The notes below the pieces were generated by a model that saw nothing but the letters and a program-made list of their open reading frames with translations, made no database searches and was not told the origin of the DNA. Shown one piece after another: positions 1-5,166 of a DNA stretch of 5,895 bases. A program made the translations under genes and the position numbers. This DNA is from JAAYZX01 sp040770645 (GTDB taxonomy: Bacteria > Actinomycetota > Thermoleophilia > RBG-16-64-13), in contig JAXGIS010000030.1 of the NCBI GenBank assembly GCA_040770645.1, positions 1-5,895 of the forward strand. Direction: 5' to 3'. Numbering within the stretch: the first letter of the stretch is position 1; every line of letters begins with the position of its first letter.

Positions 1-30
1 TCGCGTAGCAAAGCTCTGCATGCCACGCGA
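1..30 (-). terminator. Hairpin just downstream of the TRAP binding-protein gene (terminator or processing stem)
   Basis: Arms 1-10 and 21-30 pair around a 10-nt loop (11-20). In the minus-strand transcript all ten positions pair, nine as Watson-Crick and one as a G-U wobble (positions 24/7). The stem begins 11 nt after the TAA stop of the gene at 42-1148. Any U-tract would lie below position 1, so a true Rho-independent terminator cannot be confirmed. In TRAP operons a stem between the binding-protein gene and the permease genes is often used to make more binding protein than permease, which is an alternative role if permease genes follow. Confidence 0.5.
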
Positions 31-41
31 ACACCGACGGC

Positions 42-1148
42 TTACTTGTACTTGGCTGCAGCTTCCGTCAGTTGCTTGTGGAAGTCCTCAGCCGGCAGAC
101 CCTTCGCCGCTACGTCTTTCAGCCAATTCTGAACCAGGGGTGCCAGGGCGTCGTCGAAGTTCTTCTTCTCTTCCGGCGACAGAGTGACTACCTTGACACC
201 TTCGTTGGCGATACCCCACTCCAAGCCTTCCAGAGCAGTGGTGTCGATGATCTCGCCGCCCTTCACCGAGTACGGTTTCCCAAGGTCATCGATGGCCTTC
301 TTGACATTGTCAGGAAGGGAGTTGTACTTGTCGTGGGTCATCACGGCCAGGAAGGTGACCTGGGTCAGGGGGTAATCAAGGACGTACTTGCACAGTTCGG
401 CGTATTTGAAGTCCTTCAGAGTCTCGCGGGAAGTCAGAATGCCGGAGATGACGTGGGTCTGAAGAGCCTGCGCCACCTCAGACTGCGGCATACCGACACC
501 CACTGCCCCCAAAGCCTCGAGAGCCTTCGGGCCACCCGCGCTGCGGATCTCCTCGCCCTTCAAGCTGGCGAGTGTGGTGTACTCCTTGATGGACATGATG
601 CGGCCGGGTTCCATCGTGAAGATGGTAACAACGTGGAAGTCCTTCAGTTCAGCGATGTCCTTGTTGGCCATAACTACGTCATAGATGGCCGCGCTTCCCT
701 GCGCACCCGTCTCGTAGAGGCCGGGCAGGTCATTGATGGAGAGGAGCGGGAAACGGCCTGGTTCGTACGTGGGGCACGACACGCCAATGTCCGCTACGCC
801 TTCCAGAACGCCGTCATACATGTTTTGGGCCGTCAGGAGTGTGCCACCGGGGAACCACTTGACCGTGACCTGACCGTTGGTGGCCTTCTGGAGTTCTTCG
901 TTGAACCACATGGTGGCTTTGCCGGGGAAGGTTGCTTCCGGCGCAAAGAACGCCACCTTCAGTTCCACAGGCTTGCCGGCGGTGGTGGTGGTGGCTTCAG
1001 CGGTGGTGGTGGTGGCTTCGCCGCCGGCGGCGGTGGTGGTGGTTTCCGGTGCCTTGGTGGTGGTAGTGGTGCCGCCACAACCGACGAGCACCATGCCAAA
1101 GAGCGAGATTACGACAACTATCGCAACTGCCCAGCTGACTCGTTTCAT
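42..1148 (-). CDS. TRAP transporter solute-binding lipoprotein, DctP family
   Basis: A 368-residue extracytoplasmic receptor that would capture an organic acid and pass it to a TRAP-type secondary transporter. Residues 1-23 form a lipoprotein signal peptide (MKR, then a hydrophobic core) ending in the lipobox LVGC, with Cys24 as the lipidation site. Residues 27-58 are a Thr/Ala/Glu-rich spacer that would tether the domain to the membrane. The DctP fold runs from about residue 61 to 368: a beta strand VELKVAFF, the FPGGTLL segment near 100, GVADIGVSCPTYEPGRFPL at 117-135, and LKGEEIRSAGG around 196-206. Arg202 in that last motif is at the place where family members hold the ligand carboxylate. 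The ATG at 1148 was chosen because the signal peptide begins there; AAGGAT and GGGGA lie just upstream (1153-1163), both weak ribosome sites. An in-frame ATG 8 codons upstream is possible but would spoil the signal peptide. No permease gene is visible; it may lie beyond position 1. Ligand unknown; the neighbouring genes suggest an aromatic or heterocyclic acid. Confidence 0.93.
   Translation of the reverse strand: MKRVSWAVAIVVVISLFGMVLVGCGGTTTTTKAPETTTTAAGGEATTTTAEATTTTAGKPVELKVAFFAPEATFPGKATMWFNEELQKATNGQVTVKWFPGGTLLTAQNMYDGVLEGVADIGVSCPTYEPGRFPLLSINDLPGLYETGAQGSAAIYDVVMANKDIAELKDFHVVTIFTMEPGRIMSIKEYTTLASLKGEEIRSAGGPKALEALGAVGVGMPQSEVAQALQTHVISGILTSRETLKDFKYAELCKYVLDYPLTQVTFLAVMTHDKYNSLPDNVKKAIDDLGKPYSVKGGEIIDTTALEGLEWGIANEGVKVVTLSPEEKKNFDDALAPLVQNWLKDVAAKGLPAEDFHKQLTEAAAKYK
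979..1019 (-). repeat. Two-copy 21-bp in-frame tandem repeat in the lipoprotein linker
   Basis: The 20-bp string GCGGTGGTGGTGGTGGCTTC (plus strand) occurs at 979-998 and again at 1000-1019, a period of 21 bp. On the coding strand each copy encodes the heptad E-A-T-T-T-T-A, and further ACC-rich runs follow at 1031-1072. The period is a multiple of three, so copy number can change without breaking the reading frame. This looks like slippage-built linker sequence, probably without function beyond spacing the domain from the membrane. Confidence 0.85.
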
Positions 1149-1373
1149 GAAATCCCCATCCTTACTTTGCATGGCATCACTTCGTAGATTCCGCCGGTGG
1201 CCAGACACTCGCGCACCGGCTTCACGACGTTGCCTACACGGCGTCTACACTCCCCCTGGCGCCCCACCTCCTCCCCTTTTTGTGTTCCCGCCCATCTCAC
1301 ACGACCCAGCTACACCTGCGTGGGCGAGAGGGCGGTTGCTCCAAGGCCACCGCCCTCTCTCATCATAACCCCC
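1149..1373. other. Intergenic spacer between the catalytic-subunit gene and the TRAP binding-protein gene
   Basis: This 225-bp spacer is the only sizeable non-coding gap in the window. It holds the hairpin at 1326-1359 and a strongly strand-biased tract at 1251-1281, which is purine-rich on the coding strand and contains a strong Shine-Dalgarno-like GGGGAGGAG. I looked for a minus-strand sigma-70 promoter for the downstream gene and found no convincing -35/-10 pair. The gap size and the hairpin suggest the binding-protein gene is transcribed separately from the operon upstream, but this is inference. Confidence 0.5.
1326..1359 (-). terminator. GC-rich hairpin after the Mo-hydroxylase operon, no U-tract
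   Basis: A perfect 11-bp inverted repeat, GAGAGGGCGGT at 1326-1336 and ACCGCCCTCTC at 1349-1359, with a 12-nt loop. It starts 14 nt beyond the TAA stop of the catalytic-subunit gene. No U-run follows on the minus strand, nor on the plus strand, so it is not a textbook intrinsic terminator. U-less stems of this kind are known at operon ends in high-GC Gram-positive bacteria; it could also be an mRNA-stabilising 3' stem. Confidence 0.5.
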
Positions 1374-1709
1374 TTAACCGACGACCCTGCCGGCCTTCTC
1401 AAGAATGGCCTGCAACACCCGATCCGGGGTCATGGGCAGCCTACGCAGACGCACGCCCACGGCGTCGTAGATGGCATTGGAAATCGCGGGAGCCACCGGC
1501 ACCAAGCCGGGTTCACCCACACCCTTGGCCCCGAAGGGGCCTTCGGGATCGTTGGTTTCGACCACCAGTGACTCCATGGGAACCACATCCAGGCACGTGA
1601 GGATCTTGTAGTCCCTGAAGTTCGGGTTGAGCATGCGACCGTGATCGAACAGCATCTCCTCGGTCAGAGCGTAGCCGACGCCCTGCATGATGCCGCCGAG
1701 GCCCGCCAT
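1374..1709 (-). CDS. C-terminal fragment of the Mo-hydroxylase catalytic subunit
   Basis: A 111-residue clean reading beginning MAGLGGIMQGVGYALTEE and ending at TAA 1374-1376. It holds the last part of the Mo-cofactor domain. The motif GAKGVGEPG at 60-68 contains Glu66, at the place of the catalytic base of xanthine dehydrogenase-family enzymes (Glu1261 in bovine xanthine oxidase). The tail PAISNAIYDAVGVRLRRLPMTPDRVL is the usual family C-terminus. Counting bases from the upstream INP motif (about 1722) to QGVGYAL gives 12 residues minus one base, which is the family spacing with a single base lost near 1710-1714. It is therefore the end of the gene starting at 3740 rather than a separate gene; its ATG is an internal Met. 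Confidence 0.8.
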   Translation of the reverse strand: MAGLGGIMQGVGYALTEEMLFDHGRMLNPNFRDYKILTCLDVVPMESLVVETNDPEGPFGAKGVGEPGLVPVAPAISNAIYDAVGVRLRRLPMTPDRVLQAILEKAGRVVG

Positions 1710-1804
1710 CGGGGAAGCATGGGGTTGATCGCTCGACCGATGTCATGAGCGGCCACGTAGTTCACGACATCAAGAACTTGACCGTCTCGGTATCCACTTT
1801 ACTT

Positions 1805-2107
1805 CTACACCGTGCCCCCGTATGCGTGTACCATGGAGAAGTTGCCGTGGAAGTCCCCGGCCAGAAGCTTGTTGTTGGGCTCCCGGAAGTTGGAGGCCAT
1901 GAACATGGTACCACGCCCGGTCATGGGCCCGGCGCAGCATCTTCTCCCCCTTGGTCGATTGCTTCTCGGGGTCATCGGTCTGAGCCAGCACCATGCCGGC
2001 CTTGATGTCAGCCGGCCTCTTCGGGCAGTTCCAGCTGCGCTGCGAGGCTTGGCCTGCATTTGAGCGCGCACCATCTCGGCACACACCTTGGCCGAGTTGC
2101 CGGCCAC
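1805..2107 (-). other. Middle fragment of the frameshifted catalytic subunit (not an independent gene)
   Basis: This open frame carries family sequence at both ends, AGNSAKVCAEMVRAQMQA at the start and FMASNFREPNNKL followed by GNFSMVHAYGG at the end, but its centre is out of frame. The missing centre is found in an overlapping frame over about 1920-2010, reading ADIKAGMVLAQTDDPEKQ and then KGEKMLRRAHDR. Just upstream, over 2108-2130, the same frame reads ACHASRSTF, matching the family's HASRTTF...AGN segment. So one continuous protein is spread over at least two frames here. It has no own ribosome site and should not be annotated as a separate protein. Confidence 0.65.
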
Positions 2108-2138
2108 GAAAGTGGAGCGGGAGGCGTGGCACGCCGTG

Positions 2139-3740
2139 TCAACCGCAGGTATCCGTGTCGCCTACGTGCACGATCACCTTCTCGGGATTGAAGCCCAACA
2201 CCTCTGCCACGATCTGGCGGAGCACGGTGTCAAGCCTTGGCCTATGTCTTGGGAGCCGGAGAACACGTCCACCCAGCCTGCGTCGTCTATCTTGATAGAG
2301 GTGGCGCAGCCGTCGGACCGGTAGATCTTGGCGCCGCCGCCCGTGAATGAGGGAGGCCAAGCCCATGCCCCCGGGCCTTGGGCGTACCTTCCACCATGCC
2401 CGACTTGTGATTAGGCGTACGATCTTCTCAACCACGGCTTCAAGCACTCGCGATGCCACTGCAGGTCTTGGGGAGAAAGCCCTGAGGATTTCTTCGCCCG
2501 GGATACCGGCGTTGCGGCGTCTCATCTCCGCAGGGTCGATACCGGCCTTTTCAGCCAACTCATCAAGGTTGCAGTCTATGGCCATGGTGGCTTGCGGGTT
2601 GCCGTAGCCGCGCATGGCTAGGCCCCAGGTGTTGTTGGTGTAACGGCAGGTGGCAGCTGCAATGTTGGGCACCCGGTAGAGACTGGACATGGGCATCATC
2701 ATGACGGAAGGCGTGGTCGCCCCCCAGGAGATGTAGGCACCGTTGTCCAAGACCGCATCCACCTCACGGAAGGTGAGGTAGCCTTCTTTATCACAACCCT
2801 GCGTGATGGTGAACTTGGCCTGCTGACGGGGTGAGGTGGCGAAGAACTCCTCTTCCCGTGTGAACACGATCTTCACCGGCTGCTTAGTACGGTGCGAAAG
2901 CAGCATGGCGATGTACTGGTAGCCGTAGGTATCGAGCTTCGAGCCGAAGCCACCGCCGATGGTGGGCGTAACCACCCGCACTCGGCCCTTGAGACCCATG
3001 GCCTTCAAGGCTTCCAGGAAATCCGCCTTGGCCAGAGACGGAATCTGGGTGATGTCGTAGATAGTCAGATTGTCGGCCGCATCGAAACTGGCGATGCATG
3101 CCGACGTCCCCAGGCAGCAGTGGTTGACGGCCGGACATTCATATGAAGTGGTCACGGTGTAAGCAGCCTCGGCCTTGCCTTTCTCCAAGTCGCCACACAC
3201 CAGTTTCCACGGGAGCCGAATGCGGTTGTCTTTGAGCTCCTTACCCCTGGCGTCCATCTCGTGGATGAGAGGCGCCCCCTCGGCCATGGCATCTTCAGGA
3301 GAGAAGACACCCGGCAGGTCCTCGTAGACCACCTTGATCTTGGACACAGCCTCCTCGGCCGCTTCCCAGGAAGTAGCGGCCACAGCCGCCACCTCGTCAC
3401 GGAACGAGCGTACCTTGTCGCGTTTGAGGACCGGCTGGTCCTTCATGAAGCCAATACGGATCTCGGGGGTGTTGTAGGCGGTGATGACGGCGCGCACGCC
3501 GGGGACCTTCTCAGCCTCGGTGGTATCAATGGAGAGAATCTTGGCGTGAGCACGGTCGCTCCACAGTATCTTGCCGTAGAGCATGCCGGGGAGTTGCATG
3601 TCGTAGATATATTTAGCCTGGCCCAGTACTTTGAAAAGGGCGTCCGACTTGGGGATGCGCTTGCCCACCACGATGAGCTCTTCAGGAGCGCACACCGGGG
3701 TCTCAACCTCGGGGAGAAGACGTTCTTCCTTTCGTGTCAT
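2139..3740 (-). CDS. N-terminal reading of the Mo-hydroxylase catalytic subunit (533 codons as written)
   Basis: This is the longest single-frame piece of the catalytic-subunit gene. Residues 30-160 are the alpha/beta hammerhead-type N-terminal domain (KVLGQAKYIYDM, VPGVRAVIT, DEVAAVAATSWEAAEEA). From about 180 the Mo-cofactor-binding part begins, with GGGFGSK at 262-268 and AMRGYGNPQA around 375-384, both at the expected family positions. The segment H207-C-C-L-G-T has Gly where relatives such as E. coli XdhA have Glu (HCHMES, from memory). Residues 1-424 are trustworthy. From there to the TGA at 2139 much of the frame is wrong: about 425-457 and 467-500 are out-of-frame translation, while GMGLASLIHG (near 457-467) and DTVLRQIVAEVLGFNPEK (504-521) are again true family sequence. 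The apparent start further upstream (to 4076) is only the open frame inside the [2Fe-2S] gene. Confidence 0.8.
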   Translation of the reverse strand: MTRKEERLLPEVETPVCAPEELIVVGKRIPKSDALFKVLGQAKYIYDMQLPGMLYGKILWSDRAHAKILSIDTTEAEKVPGVRAVITAYNTPEIRIGFMKDQPVLKRDKVRSFRDEVAAVAATSWEAAEEAVSKIKVVYEDLPGVFSPEDAMAEGAPLIHEMDARGKELKDNRIRLPWKLVCGDLEKGKAEAAYTVTTSYECPAVNHCCLGTSACIASFDAADNLTIYDITQIPSLAKADFLEALKAMGLKGRVRVVTPTIGGGFGSKLDTYGYQYIAMLLSHRTKQPVKIVFTREEEFFATSPRQQAKFTITQGCDKEGYLTFREVDAVLDNGAYISWGATTPSVMMMPMSSLYRVPNIAAATCRYTNNTWGLAMRGYGNPQATMAIDCNLDELAEKAGIDPAEMRRRNAGIPGEEILRAFSPRPAVASRVLEAVVEKIVRLITSRAWWKVRPRPGGMGLASLIHGRRRQDLPVRRLRHLYQDRRRRLGGRVLRLPRHRPRLDTVLRQIVAEVLGFNPEKVIVHVGDTDTCG

Positions 3741-4207
3741 TTCCTCATCTCCTCGGCGGCCGCCAGCACTGCTTCCACGATCTGGGTGTAGCCGGTGCAA
3801 CGGCAGATGTTGCCGGCCAATGCCACCTTGACTTCCTGCGCGACGGGGGCGGGATTGCGGTCCAAAAGGGCTTTGGCGCTCATGATCATGCCTGGGGTGC
3901 AGAAGCCGCACTGCACAGCGCCACCTTCCACAAAGGCCTTCTGCAGAGGGTGCAGCCCACCACTCTTCAGCACCAGCCCCTCCACCGTCTCCACCTGCCG
4001 GCCGTCGGCCTCGCAGGCCGGGTACAGGCAGCTGGCCACGGCCACTCCGTCCACGATCACGGTGCAGGCACCGCACTCACCGGCCCCGCAGCCTTCCTTG
4101 GCACCCGCGAGCTGCAGGTCATCGTTGAGGACCGACAGTAGGTTGGCATCCTCGCGCACATCGAGCGTGACCGGGTTCCCGTTCACTGTGACTGTAATGG
4201 TCTTCAC
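3737..4207 (-). CDS. [2Fe-2S] subunit of a xanthine dehydrogenase-family molybdenum hydroxylase
   Basis: A complete 156-residue small subunit, the standard length for CoxS/HcrC/XdhC-type proteins. It carries electrons between the Mo site and FAD. The N-terminal plant-type ferredoxin domain has Cys40, Cys45, Cys48 and Cys60 (GCGAGECGACTV then ASC) for one cluster. The C-terminal four-helix domain has Cys100 and Cys103 (QCGFCTPG) and Cys135 and Cys137 (CRCTGY) for the second cluster. All eight ligands are present. The start is GTG at 4207: an in-frame stop lies two codons upstream and MKTITVTVNG is the normal N-terminus. It begins 7 nt after the FAD-subunit stop, and its TGA overlaps the ATG of the catalytic subunit (3737-3740), implying translational coupling. 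Substrate specificity cannot be told from this subunit. Confidence 0.96.
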   Translation of the reverse strand: MKTITVTVNGNPVTLDVREDANLLSVLNDDLQLAGAKEGCGAGECGACTVIVDGVAVASCLYPACEADGRQVETVEGLVLKSGGLHPLQKAFVEGGAVQCGFCTPGMIMSAKALLDRNPAPVAQEVKVALAGNICRCTGYTQIVEAVLAAAEEMRK

Positions 4208-4214
4208 TTGTCAC

Positions 4215-5135
4215 TCACTTTCCACTCACGAAGTCCAGCGCACCGGAGAGTCCGATGACACGGGGGACCAACACCCGCACCATCTCCCGACGGTACCAGG
4301 CCCGGCCCCGCCAGGTGTCGCGCACCAAGGCGTTACGGGCCGCCACTTCACCCGCTTCCTTTGCCAACGCAGCCGTGAGCTTCTTGCCCTCCAGCACCTT
4401 CTCGGCTTCGGGGGAGCGAGCGGGCATAGGGGCACACACCCCTAGCGAGATACGGGCACAGGTCACGGTGCCGTCCTCGGCTAACGTGACGCGGACGCCC
4501 ACGCCCAGTAGTGGCAGCTCCACGCCTTTGCGGCGCGTGTGTTTCCAGTAATAGGCGAAGGTGCGGGGTCCAGGAGCGGGAACCCGGATTTCTTTCAAGA
4601 GTTCGGCCGGCCCCAACCTGGTCTCGCCCGGGCCCACGAAGAAGTCGGCTAGGGCCAGTTCGCGCTCGCCCTGAGATCCGGCCAGCACCAGGCTGGCATC
4701 GTAGAGTAAGAGACCCACGGCCGAATCGGCGCAGGGCGCGGCGTTGCAGATATTGCCTCCCACAGTGGCCACGTTGCGCACCTGACGGCTGCCCAGCCCC
4801 GAACAGGCTTGGTGCACGGCCGGGAAGTGCGACTTCATCCAGGGCGAATCCTCCACGTCGCCGTGGGTTGTGGCGGCGCCCAGCAGTACACCGCTATTTG
4901 CGGCGACGCCATCGGCCTTGCCTTCGTAGGTATCGGTATCACGGTCGGGCAAGATGAACCTGAGGTTGGGGATGCCCTTGAGAGACACTAGGGCCTTGGG
5001 GGTGTGCTTCTTGGAGCGGATGCCCACCCACACGTCGGTGGCACCGGCCACCGGCTGCGCTCCCTCCGTTGAGGAAAGGAGCGAGATGGCCTCCGCCAAT
5101 GAAGTGGGGCGGAGGAAGTCGAGTGCTGCTGGCAT
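4215..5135 (-). CDS. FAD-binding subunit of a xanthine dehydrogenase-family molybdenum hydroxylase
   Basis: A complete 306-residue medium subunit (CoxM/XdhB type) that takes electrons from the [2Fe-2S] subunit and passes them to the final acceptor. The N-terminus LDFLRPTSLAEAISLL is typical. The two FAD motifs are PVAGATDVWVGIR (28-40, the usual GGTD being GATD here) and ATVGGNICNAAPCADSA (123-139). The C-terminal domain (from about 190) ends with the usual RGRAWYRREMVRVLVPR near 276-292. There is no cysteine-rich insertion of the kind that binds an extra [4Fe-4S] cluster in 4-hydroxybenzoyl-CoA reductase, so it resembles ordinary hydroxylases. The ATG at 5135 was chosen over a longer open frame to 5246 because GGAGAG precedes it by 5 nt and the longer frame would run into the ligase gene. 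It starts 31 nt after the ligase stop. Confidence 0.94.
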   Translation of the reverse strand: MPAALDFLRPTSLAEAISLLSSTEGAQPVAGATDVWVGIRSKKHTPKALVSLKGIPNLRFILPDRDTDTYEGKADGVAANSGVLLGAATTHGDVEDSPWMKSHFPAVHQACSGLGSRQVRNVATVGGNICNAAPCADSAVGLLLYDASLVLAGSQGERELALADFFVGPGETRLGPAELLKEIRVPAPGPRTFAYYWKHTRRKGVELPLLGVGVRVTLAEDGTVTCARISLGVCAPMPARSPEAEKVLEGKKLTAALAKEAGEVAARNALVRDTWRGRAWYRREMVRVLVPRVIGLSGALDFVSGK

Positions 5136-5140
5136 GAGTA

Positions 5141-5146
5141 CTCTCC
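5141..5146 (-). promoter_or_regulatory. Ribosome binding site that fixes the FAD-subunit start
   Basis: On the coding strand GGAGAG is followed by TACTC and then the ATG at 5135. The site lies in the 31-nt gap after the ligase stop codon. It supports the internal start over the longer in-frame extension to 5246, which has no comparable site and overlaps the ligase gene. Confidence 0.7.
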
Positions 5147-5166
5147 AGTCTCGCCGGTTTACGCGG

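Larger units (their letters stand above)
1374..3740 (-). pseudogene. Molybdopterin-binding catalytic subunit of a xanthine dehydrogenase-family hydroxylase, disrupted by many frameshifts
   Basis: The full span is 2367 nt, room for about 788 residues, the usual size of this subunit, so nothing large is missing. It should bind the molybdenum cofactor and carry the active site for hydroxylating (or reductively dehydroxylating) an aromatic or heterocyclic substrate. Codons 1-424 (to about 2469) are clean. Between about 2470 and 1710 the family sequence continues but jumps frame at least a dozen times; examples are near 2470, 2452, 2441, 2412-2421, 2368-2372, 2340, 2231, 2138-2143, 2009, 1911-1922, 1805-1811, 1782 and 1710. 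From 1709 to the TAA at 1374 it is clean again and carries GVGEPG, whose Glu is the family's catalytic base. The ATG at 3740 overlaps the TGA of the [2Fe-2S] gene (ATGA), with a GAGGAGATGAGGA ribosome site before it. Well-kept codons between shifts, and shifts in same-base runs, favour sequence error over genuine decay. Confidence 0.85.

Noticed and set aside
981..1075. The GGT-rich tract considered as a CRISPR or regulatory repeat.
   Set aside because: It is coding: the repeats are in frame and encode the Thr-rich linker. There are no unique spacers.
72..1187. A 371-codon open frame on the plus strand opposite the TRAP binding-protein gene.
   Set aside because: It is the antisense shadow of a GC-rich gene. 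The translation has Gly runs mirroring the Thr linker and no family resemblance, while the minus-strand protein has a signal peptide and a clear family.
1374..2475. Programmed frameshifting as the explanation of the broken catalytic subunit.
   Set aside because: A dozen or more shifts at unrelated sequences in both directions cannot be programmed recoding; no slippery heptamer with a downstream structure recurs at the junctions.
3741..4076. A 112-codon upstream extension of the catalytic-subunit frame.
   Set aside because: It lies wholly inside the [2Fe-2S] gene in another frame and reads as Arg/Gly-rich nonsense. The ATG at 3740, with the ATGA overlap and ribosome site, is the natural start.
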